Source: Phocaeicola intestinalis (GTDB lineage Bacteria; Bacteroidota; Bacteroidia; Bacteroidales; Bacteroidaceae). From it: 64,000 nt of DNA. The stretch spans positions 62,001 through 126,000 of the forward strand of contig NZ_JACSPP010000005.1 in the NCBI RefSeq assembly GCF_014837065.1. Reading direction: 5' to 3'. Within the stretch, counting starts at the first letter, position 1; the number at the start of each line of letters is the position of its first letter. A program made the translations under genes and the position numbers. The notes under the pieces are model-generated. The model did not search any database and was not told the DNA's origin. It was given only the letters and a program-made list of their open reading frames with translations. Positions 23,601 to 36,377 of the stretch are shown here, piece by piece.

Positions 23601-23644
23601 TTTTCAGGGGTATGCATTGGCTGTTTGCAGACATTCATTTGGTT

Positions 23645-28305
<4,661 letters not shown>

Positions 28306-28307
28306 CT

Positions 28308-28342
28308 ATGGGCAGGATGTTTTTAAATGGGGTATGAAATGT
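28308..28342 (-). promoter_or_regulatory. Weaker copy of the PUL direct-repeat operator
   Basis: Read on the minus strand from 28342, ACATTTCATACCCCAT closely matches the first half of the operator near 45718, and an ACA...CCC half follows 22 bp later. It lies 41 bp upstream of the GH43 -7 box and between the divergent GH43 and GDSL genes. Confidence 0.4.
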
Positions 28343-28361
28343 TGTAGGATGCGATGGAAGT

Positions 28362-28392
28362 CTTGCGTGAAACAGGAGAATCATTACTTTTG
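28362..28392 (+). promoter_or_regulatory. Candidate promoter of the GDSL esterase gene
   Basis: CTTG (28362-28365), a 19-bp spacer and TACTTTTG (28385-28392) approximate the Bacteroides consensus, 22 bp before the ATG at 28415. Confidence 0.5.
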
Positions 28393-28414
28393 TGTGACTT
28401 TAATCTGATAGGAT

Positions 28415-29170
28415 ATGAAACGAATATGGATTTGCCTGCTTTGGCTGGCTTGCCTTTGCCCCATGTATGGGCAAGGGCTTCGGATATTGTTTATCGGCGA
28501 TTCTATTACCGACGGGAATTGGGGAAATAGCGATGGAAGTGCGATGCCTTCCGCCGGGCGGAACTTGTGGGACATGAACCACATCTACGGAAGCGGGTAT
28601 ATGTATCTGTGTGCCTCGTATTATCAGAGCAAATATCCTGGCAAGGGATACGAGTTCTTCAACCGGGGCATCAGCGGCAATGCGCTTGCCGACCTTGAGA
28701 AGCGGTGGGAAGAAGATGCCATAGCCTTGAAGCCCGATATACTTTCTGTATTGGTAGGTACGAACGATATACATTATTATATAGGAGGACCGCACGCCGA
28801 GCCTTTCGATATCTTGGGGTGGGAGAAGCGTTACCGTGCCTTGCTCGACCGTTCTTTACGTGCCAACCCCAACCTGAAGCTGGTGCTGGGTGCTCCCTTT
28901 ACGGCTTTCACGGGTTCGATGAAGGAATCGGAAGGATTTGCCTTGCGTGATAGTCTGGTGCATACCCTTGCCCGCATCGTGAAGCGGATAGCCGTTGAGT
29001 ACAAGGCGGTGTATTTGCCTTATGATGAAATGTTCGAAATCCTCTTGCGTGAAGAACCTTCCTCGCGGGACACATATTGGATATGGGACGGCATCCATCC
29101 CACACCTGCAGGACACCGGCGCATGTCGGAGTTTTGGATAAAAGAAGTAGAGCGTGCGGGAATCTTGTGA
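28415..29170 (+). CDS. GDSL/SGNH esterase, PUL member
   Basis: A 251-residue exported SGNH hydrolase with signal peptide (MKRIWICLLWLACLCPMYGQG). Block I is FIGDSITDGNWG with the catalytic Ser, block II RGISGNAL with Gly, block III LVGTNDIHYY with Asn, and block V WDGIHPTPAGHRRM with the Asp-His pair. It is a likely carbohydrate esterase, for example removing acetyl groups from xyloglucan. It differs from the esterase domain fused to GH95, so the locus encodes two independent esterases. It is divergent from GH43 and upstream of susC, but separated from it by about 290 bp with a probable operator, so it is probably its own transcript. Confidence 0.88.
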   Translation: MKRIWICLLWLACLCPMYGQGLRILFIGDSITDGNWGNSDGSAMPSAGRNLWDMNHIYGSGYMYLCASYYQSKYPGKGYEFFNRGISGNALADLEKRWEEDAIALKPDILSVLVGTNDIHYYIGGPHAEPFDILGWEKRYRALLDRSLRANPNLKLVLGAPFTAFTGSMKESEGFALRDSLVHTLARIVKRIAVEYKAVYLPYDEMFEILLREEPSSRDTYWIWDGIHPTPAGHRRMSEFWIKEVERAGIL

Positions 29171-29313
29171 CAAGATGCTGTTCCCGTGCCGGTAAGCTTG
29201 CCTATATAATCGCCGGCTTGTGCAGGTATCATCAGCGGCGCTTGCAAATACGTGCGTGGGCGGATGCTTATATTGCGTTGTAGGGATTGAAAAGTTATTA
29301 AATAGGGGAAAAA

Positions 29314-29348
29314 ACAAATCATATCCTATCGGGAAACAAATGCATCCC
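29314..29348 (+). promoter_or_regulatory. Direct-repeat operator upstream of susC (putative HTCS site)
   Basis: ACAAATCATATCC (29314-29326) and ACAAATGCATCCC (29336-29348) are direct repeats with a 22-bp period. The 35-bp block is 28/35 identical to the block at 45718-45752. TACATTTG at 29370-29377 is a likely -7 box 21 bp downstream, so a bound activator would sit next to RNA polymerase. Binding by the locus HTCS is inferred. Confidence 0.65.
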
Positions 29349-29369
29349 TCCGTTTTTCATAATATGCAA

Positions 29370-29377
29370 TACATTTG
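29370..29377 (+). promoter_or_regulatory. Candidate -7 box of the susC operon
   Basis: TACATTTG matches TAnnTTTG. It leaves a leader of about 80 nt before the susC ATG. Confidence 0.5.
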
Positions 29378-29462
29378 TGGTGCTCTCGATGCAGAAAACG
29401 CATGCGTGCGATTCTATCGGGGCATATAGAATAATGTAATTTTAACTATTAAACAAAGTACC

Positions 29463-32400
29463 ATGAGTAAACACTTATTCAGAAAGTGCACATTCGTGCA
29501 CATGTGTTTTCTTGCAATGGCGATGCTTCTATGCTTCCCTGCAAGTGGTGTGAACGCCGCTCCGGCTTCACAAGAAAATCTAACTGTTTCGGGTGTTGTT
29601 ACTTCGGCCGCTGACCAGTTGCCGCTTATCGGCGTCAGCGTTCAGGTGAAGGGAACATCCAATGGTTCTATTACCGACCTCGATGGAAATTATTCGGTCA
29701 GTGTAGCTTCCGGTCAGACGTTGGTATTCTCTTACATCGGGTTCAAGACCCAAGAAATTCAAATTACCAATCAGAAAACCTTGAATGTGGTGATGGAAGA
29801 AGATTCGGAAACTTTGGATGAAGTAGTCGTAGTAGGTTACGGCGTTCAGAAAAAGAAATTGGTGACCGGTGCCACGGTGCAGGTGAAAGGCGAGACGCTG
29901 GCGAAGATGAATACCAACAGCCCCTTGCAGGCGATGCAAGGACAGACGCCGGGTGTGAACATTTCGTCTACCTCTGGTCAGCCGGGCGAATCGATGAAAG
30001 TAAGTATCCGTGGTTTGGGTACGGTGGGAAATGCTTCTCCTCTGTATCTGATTGATGGAGTAGGCGGTGATATCTCCACGTTGAATCCGGCCGATATCGA
30101 AAGCATCGATGTGTTGAAAGATGCCGCTTCTGCCGCTATCTATGGTGCACAGGCTGCCAACGGTGTGGTATTGATTACCACCAAGAGCGGTAAGGCAGGC
30201 AAGGCGCAGATTTCGTTTGATGCTTACTATGGCTGGCAGACCCAGGCACGTAAGGCGGACATGCTGAACGCACAGGAATATATGATGATTATGGACGAAC
30301 AGGCGATTAATTCGGGCAATGCGCCCTATGACTGGAGCTCGTACGAGAGCATTTACGATGCCAACGGCAATGTGTATGACACCGACTGGGTAAACTCGAT
30401 GTTCCAGAACAATGCCCAGACACAAAGCTATACTTTGGGTATTACGGGCGGTTCGGAAACTTCTACTTACGCGATGTCGTTGGGCTATATGAGCCAGGAA
30501 GGTATCGTAGGCGGTAAGGACGTATCGAATTACGAACGTTACAACTTCCGTATCAATTCGGAACACAAGCTTTTCAAGGATTCCGACTTGTTGAAGGTAG
30601 GAGAGCAGGTCAGCTTCGTTTATAAGATGAACAACGGTATTTCAGTAGGTAACCAATATAATAATACATTGCGTGGTGCGTTCGGTACTTCCCCGTTGGC
30701 GCCTATTTATAGCGACAACAACATTTATGATTCACCTTATAACGATACGACCAACTCGGATTGGTATAATGCAGATGGCAACCCTTACGGAAGCATGATG
30801 ACCAACAGCAATAACGAGAATAAGGACGTGACTTTCTCGGGTAATGTGTATGCCGAATTGCAACCCATTAAGAACTTGAAGTTCCGTACCGTATTCGGTG
30901 CTGTATATACAACGAACGAATACCGCAGCTTCTCTCCGTTGTACCAGTTCTCTATTTATAGTTTCAACAATACACGTACCAGTGCTGCCCAAAACATGTC
31001 GCACGGCTTGACGATGACATGGACCAATACGGCAACCTACGACTGGACGGTGGGCGAACATGCGTTCAACGCTTTGTTGGGTATGGAAATGAGCCGTTAT
31101 TCAGGTACTTACCTGAGAGGAACTACCGGTATGTTGCGAGATGGGTTTGATGATTGGGATCATGCGTACCTCGACAACGGTACAGCTACCAGTGCCGATA
31201 ACGGCTTGGGAGTGGCCGGTCATCCGAATGATGAGACCCGCACTGTCTCTTATTTCGCCCGTTTCGGATGGAACTGGAAAGAAACGTATATGATTAACGC
31301 TACGGTACGTACCGACGGTTCTTCCCGCTTCGCTCGTGGAAACCGTTATGGCGTGTTCCCTTCAGTATCTGCCGGTTGGACTATCTCGAACGAAGCTTTC
31401 ATGGAAGACACACACGATTGGCTGGACTTCTTGAAGCTGCGTGTCAGCTGGGGCCAGGTAGGTAACCAGAATATTGATAACTATCAGTACACGGCTCCGA
31501 TTACTTCGAGCAATACGCATTACCTGTTTGGCAATCAGGTGGGAGCCGATGCCCAGTCCGGCTATTGGGGCGCTTATCCCAGCCGCCTTGCCAACGAAGA
31601 CGTTACATGGGAGACTTCCGAACAGACCAACATCGGTATTGATGCACGTTTCTTGCGGAGCCGGTTGAGCCTGACCGCTGATTTCTATATCAAGACCACG
31701 AAAGACTGGCTGGTAGAAGCTCCGATTCTGGCTACGGCAGGTACGGGCGCTCCGTATATCAATGGCGGTGATGTAAAGAATACCGGTATCGAGTTAGCTT
31801 TGACTTGGAACGACCAGATTGGGAAAGACTTCAGTTATAACGTAGGTGTCAATGGTGCGTATAATAAGAATAAGGTGGGTGATATTCCGACCGAAGACGG
31901 CATTATCCACGGTGATATCAATATGTTGTATGACAATACGCCGGAATTCTACCGTGCGTCGAACGGTCATCCGATAGGTTACTTCTGGGGATATCAGACG
32001 GCAGGAATCTTCCAGAACAAGCAACAGATTGAAGATTGGCGTGCGGCAGGGAACGGCATCTTGCAAGCTGATGTCCAGCCGGGTGATGTCATCTACGTAG
32101 ACCAAGACCATAACGGGGTGATTGATGATAACGATAAGGTGGACTTGGGTAACGGTACGCCCGACTTTACGTATGGTTTCAATATTGGATTCAGTTATAA
32201 GAATTTCGATTTTGCCTTGAACGCATACGGAGCCGCCGGAAACCAGATTGTACAAAGCTACCGTAATCATGCCAATAGCCATTCGAACTATACCTCGGCT
32301 ATCTTGGGACGTTGGACGGGTGAAGGTACCAGCAACCGCATTCCGCGTGTGACGGAAACCAATATCAACTGGCAATTCTCCGACCTGTACATTCAGGATG

Positions 32401-32639
32401 GCGACTATTTGCGCATCAGCAACATCACCATCGGATACGACTTTGCGAAACTCATCAACCTGAAGGCTATTAGCCAGGCCCGTTTGTACTTCCAAGTACA
32501 GAATGCCTTTACTTTTACCAAGTATGACGGCATGGATCCGGAAATCGGTTACGGTACTTCTGACTGGGTATCGGGCATCGATTTGGGATATTATCCGCGT
32601 CCGCGTACTTACCTGATTGGTGTGAACTTGAAATTTTAA
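29463..32639 (+). CDS. SusC-type TonB-dependent glycan transporter
   Basis: A 1058-residue outer-membrane importer. After a signal peptide (to VNAAPA, ~33), it carries a carboxypeptidase-regulatory-like domain (~40-115, VSGVVTSAADQLPLIGVSVQVKG). The TonB-box region LDEVVVVGYGVQKKK follows, then a plug domain (~130-245, SPLYLIDGVGG, AAIYGAQAANGVVLITTKSG) and a 22-strand barrel ending in the aromatic C-terminus GVNLKF. With SusD it should import oligosaccharides, probably xyloglucan-derived, across the outer membrane. It is the first gene of the susC-susD-SGBP-GH5 operon, preceded by a direct-repeat operator. The SusD gene begins 17 bp after its stop. Substrate assignment comes from the neighbouring enzymes. 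Confidence 0.95.
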   Translation: MSKHLFRKCTFVHMCFLAMAMLLCFPASGVNAAPASQENLTVSGVVTSAADQLPLIGVSVQVKGTSNGSITDLDGNYSVSVASGQTLVFSYIGFKTQEIQITNQKTLNVVMEEDSETLDEVVVVGYGVQKKKLVTGATVQVKGETLAKMNTNSPLQAMQGQTPGVNISSTSGQPGESMKVSIRGLGTVGNASPLYLIDGVGGDISTLNPADIESIDVLKDAASAAIYGAQAANGVVLITTKSGKAGKAQISFDAYYGWQTQARKADMLNAQEYMMIMDEQAINSGNAPYDWSSYESIYDANGNVYDTDWVNSMFQNNAQTQSYTLGITGGSETSTYAMSLGYMSQEGIVGGKDVSNYERYNFRINSEHKLFKDSDLLKVGEQVSFVYKMNNGISVGNQYNNTLRGAFGTSPLAPIYSDNNIYDSPYNDTTNSDWYNADGNPYGSMMTNSNNENKDVTFSGNVYAELQPIKNLKFRTVFGAVYTTNEYRSFSPLYQFSIYSFNNTRTSAAQNMSHGLTMTWTNTATYDWTVGEHAFNALLGMEMSRYSGTYLRGTTGMLRDGFDDWDHAYLDNGTATSADNGLGVAGHPNDETRTVSYFARFGWNWKETYMINATVRTDGSSRFARGNRYGVFPSVSAGWTISNEAFMEDTHDWLDFLKLRVSWGQVGNQNIDNYQYTAPITSSNTHYLFGNQVGADAQSGYWGAYPSRLANEDVTWETSEQTNIGIDARFLRSRLSLTADFYIKTTKDWLVEAPILATAGTGAPYINGGDVKNTGIELALTWNDQIGKDFSYNVGVNGAYNKNKVGDIPTEDGIIHGDINMLYDNTPEFYRASNGHPIGYFWGYQTAGIFQNKQQIEDWRAAGNGILQADVQPGDVIYVDQDHNGVIDDNDKVDLGNGTPDFTYGFNIGFSYKNFDFALNAYGAAGNQIVQSYRNHANSHSNYTSAILGRWTGEGTSNRIPRVTETNINWQFSDLYIQDGDYLRISNITIGYDFAKLINLKAISQARLYFQVQNAFTFTKYDGMDPEIGYGTSDWVSGIDLGYYPRPRTYLIGVNLKF

Positions 32640-32656
32640 TTGAACTATCTAAAACA

Positions 32657-34387
32657 ATGAAAGGTATGAATAACTATAAAATCTATATAATGGCATTGGG
32701 GTTGGCTGGAATGGGCTTGGCTTCGTGTACGGCTGATTTCCTGGATGTGGAGTCGAAAGTAGAATCTACTACTGGCAATTTCTATCGGACGGAAAGCGAT
32801 GCATACCGGGCTTTGATAGGATGCTATGACGGGTGGCAAAGTACGGTTTCGAACGGCACTTCGTTTTATATGGCTTCAGAGCTGATGGCTGACGAGTGTT
32901 TTGGAGGGGCTGGCGTTTCGGATGCCCGTAATTATCAGATTATTGACCGTTTCGACCAGACGCAATCTCCTTCTGATTTGAATCTTTTCGAAGGGGATTG
33001 GACGGGATATTATGCGGCGGTGTACCGTTGCAATGAACTGATTGCGCATGAAGAACAGATTTCTTGGACAAGTGAGGAGACAAGAGGTACTTACATGGGT
33101 GAATGTCGTGCTCTGCGTGCTTTGTGCTATTTCGATATGGTGCGTTTATGGGGGAATATTCCTTTGTTTACCGAACCGGTGAACGAGAACCGACCGCAGG
33201 CTGAACCGGATGAAGTGTATAATGTTATTTTCAGCGATTTGCTTTATGCGGCTGAAAACATTCCGGCTTCGGCTTACCCGAAGAGCGATGCGGCGAACAA
33301 CGACGGGCATATCACCCAGTATGCCGCCAAAGCCCTGCTGGCCCGTGTCTATTTGTTCTATACCGGTTATTATGGCAAGGAACCCAGTGTAGAAGGTGTG
33401 ACCCGTGCTTCTGTGTTGCAAGGTTTGGAAGATGTCATTTCTTCAGGCGAATATGCGTTGGTTCCGCAATTTAAGAACTTGTGGGTGCCCGCTTCCACTT
33501 GGTGGGAAGGCGATGCTGCGAGCGGTTATACCCAACATTCTACTTACGCCGGTCGGGGCAATGAAGAAACCGTATTGGCACAGAAGTTTAACTATACTTC
33601 TGATTATAACGGAAACAATGATGGAAACCGCTGGCTGGTGAATGTAGGCATTCGTAGTATCAATGTGTATTGGACACCTTACGGAAGAGGTTGGGGCATC
33701 TGTACGGTCAATCCGAAAATGTGGACGGCTTACAATACCGGAGATACACGTCGTGAAGCGTCTATGGTGAACCTTTTAAGCGAGGGCATTGCCGAAGACC
33801 CGAATTATGAAAACGGTTATAATGACCAGCGTGAATATACAGGCTATACCATTAAGAAATATACTCCGATGTCGAAATGGGAACAGAACGAATCGACCGG
33901 TGCATGGGCGTTGACCGATGAAACCACTGGATTGGGAAGCGGGGGCGACTATATGGTTTCCCAATACCAGGACTTTGTGGTAATGCGTTATGCCGATGTG
34001 TTGCTCATGGCGGCTGAGTTGGGAAGCTCCAATGCACAGGAATACTTGAACCAAGTACGCCAGCGTGCCTTTACCGAAGAAGACGAGAACGGCGATTTGG
34101 TTTTGTCTACTTACTATCGTCAGGTATCCGTTACGCAGGAAAATATCATGAACGAGCGTATGCTGGAGTTTGCTTTCGAAGGGCAGCGTTACTGGGACTT
34201 GCTCCGTCAAGGTGTGGACTATGCCGCTTCTCAAATTGCGGGAAATACATCAGTAGTTAGTGGTGGCAATCCGGATAATGTAAGCGTTACGGCTTCAAAT
34301 ATCACTAGCAAACAAGGTTTGATGCAGATTCCGAATAATCAGATTACCTTGTCGAACGGTGTATTGAAGCAAAATGCAGGTTGGTGA
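32657..34387 (+). CDS. SusD-type surface glycan-binding lipoprotein
   Basis: A 576-residue RagB/SusD protein. The lipobox is LGLASC with Cys at ~24, placing it on the outer membrane. The start may also be ATG 32666. Family features include FLDVESKVESTTGNFYRTESDAYRALIGCYDGWQ, the TPR-like segment ECRALRALCYFDMVRLWGNIPLFTEP, YAAKALLARVYLF, and the C-terminal MNERMLEFAFEGQRYWDLLRQG. It caps the partner SusC and helps capture glycan. It follows susC by 17 bp. A palindromic stretch of 112 bp separates it from the next lipoprotein gene. Confidence 0.95.
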   Translation: MKGMNNYKIYIMALGLAGMGLASCTADFLDVESKVESTTGNFYRTESDAYRALIGCYDGWQSTVSNGTSFYMASELMADECFGGAGVSDARNYQIIDRFDQTQSPSDLNLFEGDWTGYYAAVYRCNELIAHEEQISWTSEETRGTYMGECRALRALCYFDMVRLWGNIPLFTEPVNENRPQAEPDEVYNVIFSDLLYAAENIPASAYPKSDAANNDGHITQYAAKALLARVYLFYTGYYGKEPSVEGVTRASVLQGLEDVISSGEYALVPQFKNLWVPASTWWEGDAASGYTQHSTYAGRGNEETVLAQKFNYTSDYNGNNDGNRWLVNVGIRSINVYWTPYGRGWGICTVNPKMWTAYNTGDTRREASMVNLLSEGIAEDPNYENGYNDQREYTGYTIKKYTPMSKWEQNESTGAWALTDETTGLGSGGDYMVSQYQDFVVMRYADVLLMAAELGSSNAQEYLNQVRQRAFTEEDENGDLVLSTYYRQVSVTQENIMNERMLEFAFEGQRYWDLLRQGVDYAASQIAGNTSVVSGGNPDNVSVTASNITSKQGLMQIPNNQITLSNGVLKQNAGW

Positions 34388-34401
34388 ATAATAAGTTTTT
34401 G

Positions 34402-34471
34402 AGTTCTTAAGTTTTTAAGTTTTTGAGTTGACGAGGCTTACAAAACTGATAAATTCAAAAACTTAAGAACT
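34402..34471. repeat. Intercistronic inverted repeat
   Basis: AGTTCTTAAGTTTTT (34402-34416) and its exact complement (34457-34471) flank 40 nt, and the left arm is partly repeated in tandem. It lies between susD and the SGBP gene and may lower downstream expression or protect mRNA ends. Confidence 0.6.
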
Positions 34472-34499
34472 AACAAACCATTTTTTAAATCGAAACATT

Positions 34500-36305
34500 A
34501 TGAATAAACTGATACATACATTGCAAATGGCGCTGCTGGCGATGCTGATGGGTATGACAGCTGCCTGTACGCCCGATTCATACGACTTGGAAGCTCCGGA
34601 TGTAGCTTCTGAAGATTTGGTAGAAGGCATTGCCTATACCATTACTCACGATTCGGAAAATCCGAATATCGTTTATTTGAGAAGCCTGATGCCTTCCAGT
34701 TATCAGGTATGCTGGGAACATCCGCAAGGACGTGCACAAGGAGCCGAAGTGACTTTGCAGATGCCTTTCGAGGGAGAATACGAAGTGCGTTTCGGCGTAC
34801 AGACCCGCGGTGGTGTGGTTTATGGTCCTACTGCGACTTTTACCATTGACAGCTTCTATGCAGGTTTTGTGAATGATGACCTGTGGACGTATCTGACTGG
34901 AGGGGTAGATCAGGAGAAAACCTGGATTTTCGATAACGGAGAATACGGATTTGCAGCCGGTGAACTGACATACGCCGATCCTTCGGGTACGGTGACTTGG
35001 AATAACTGGACTGCCAATTGGGATCCGGGAGTAGGACATACAGGCGATGATGCCATTTGGGAGAGCACCATGACGTTCAACCTGCAAGGCGGTGCAAATG
35101 TGACGGTGTATAATTCTTCATCGGATGAAACTCAGACCGGTACATTTATGTTGAATACCGACTCGCATACCATTACCTTTACCGATTGTGACTTGCTGCA
35201 TACACCCGGTTGGACAGACCGTACGACAAACTGGCGTAGAGATTTGCAACTGTTGGAACTGGATGAGAATCATTTGCGTATCGGCGTGATGCGTGACAAC
35301 AGTGAAGGGCCTTGGTGGCTGATATGGAATTTCGTATCGAAAGAATATGCTGACAATTATGTACCCGAAGACCAACCCGATCCGGAACCTTCGTTGCCCG
35401 ACGGCTGGCAGGATATGGTTTCAGAAGTGGTTACAAGCGAAATCAAGTGGACCATGTCGGCTGACGTGCCGTTTGACTGGGCTAATCTGGACGGAAGTCT
35501 GATGAACAACTTTACCGCAGGCAATTATCCCGACTGGGCTACACCGGTAGATGGACTGGAAAACCTGAGCATGACACTGAATTCGGCGGATATGACTTAT
35601 ACGTTCGAAATGCCGGACGGAACGACTACCAGCGGTACTTATACCTTGGATGAAGACGGTATCTATACGTTCAGTGCCGGTGTGCCGACTTATCATATCG
35701 GTGGCGGTGACATCATGTTCAGTGCTACGGCAGAAAACCAATTGCGTATCTTGAGCATTGAGACGGCAGGAAACAGCGTGATGGGTATGTGGTTAGGAAA
35801 CCGCAGTACGGAGAAAGACGAATACTTGGCTTACCACTTCTTGCCGAATGCCGGTAGCGGAAGCGGTACGCCGACGGCTACGGAGATTGCCGTAGACAAT
35901 AGCAAAATTGTTTGTGGGCATCTGGAAGAAGCTACGAATAATTTCCGTATCGAATTGTATAACATGTATGGTTCCACGGCTTCCAACCAACCGTTTGACC
36001 CAGCTTCCATTGTGTTCGATTATTCAATGGAGCTGACGTTTACAATCAGTGGACTGACCGGTGCGGCTGCAACCAATGCCTATACCGCCCAACTGATGTG
36101 TACGGCTGACGGCTGGTGGCCGTCGGTAGGCGAAGGTCAAGGTACGACAACCGTACAGGGTGACGGCACTTATACGATTCGCTACAGCCCTTCGGCAGCC
36201 TACAACGGTGTGATTGTTTTCTGCATCGATATTCAGGAGATGTTCAGTGATATCGAAAATCCGGATGCCGTAACGGTTACGATTGATAATCTTTCTATTC
36301 TGTAA
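34500..36305 (+). CDS. Surface glycan-binding lipoprotein (SusE/F or SGBP-B position)
   Basis: A 601-residue lipoprotein (lipobox TAAC, Cys ~23). The N-terminal domain (~30-120) looks like the PKD/Ig-type spacer of SusE/F proteins. Two consecutive beta-rich modules (~125-290 and ~305-455) look like duplicates: both run from TWNNW/KWTMS through a THT-like strand to a WLG/WLI strand before a YADNY/YLAY turn, separated by a PDPEPSLPDG linker. A C-terminal carbohydrate-binding-like domain (~465-601) ends VTVTIDNLSIL. It presumably binds glycan at the surface next to SusD. It does not obviously resemble the B. ovatus xyloglucan SGBP-B, so ligand specificity is uncertain. Confidence 0.8.
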   Translation: MNKLIHTLQMALLAMLMGMTAACTPDSYDLEAPDVASEDLVEGIAYTITHDSENPNIVYLRSLMPSSYQVCWEHPQGRAQGAEVTLQMPFEGEYEVRFGVQTRGGVVYGPTATFTIDSFYAGFVNDDLWTYLTGGVDQEKTWIFDNGEYGFAAGELTYADPSGTVTWNNWTANWDPGVGHTGDDAIWESTMTFNLQGGANVTVYNSSSDETQTGTFMLNTDSHTITFTDCDLLHTPGWTDRTTNWRRDLQLLELDENHLRIGVMRDNSEGPWWLIWNFVSKEYADNYVPEDQPDPEPSLPDGWQDMVSEVVTSEIKWTMSADVPFDWANLDGSLMNNFTAGNYPDWATPVDGLENLSMTLNSADMTYTFEMPDGTTTSGTYTLDEDGIYTFSAGVPTYHIGGGDIMFSATAENQLRILSIETAGNSVMGMWLGNRSTEKDEYLAYHFLPNAGSGSGTPTATEIAVDNSKIVCGHLEEATNNFRIELYNMYGSTASNQPFDPASIVFDYSMELTFTISGLTGAAATNAYTAQLMCTADGWWPSVGEGQGTTTVQGDGTYTIRYSPSAAYNGVIVFCIDIQEMFSDIENPDAVTVTIDNLSIL

Positions 36306-36313
36306 TATTTGTG

Positions 36314-36353
36314 GGCGCAGGTGTATGCGGATAGAACTGCATGGGCCTGCGCC
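36314..36353 (+). terminator. Hairpin between the SGBP and GH5 genes
   Basis: GGCGCAGG (36314-36321) pairs with CCTGCGCC (36346-36353), followed by TTTC. It is probably an attenuator or partial terminator inside the operon. Confidence 0.5.
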
Positions 36354-36377
36354 TTTCTACTAATCAATGATTAACCT

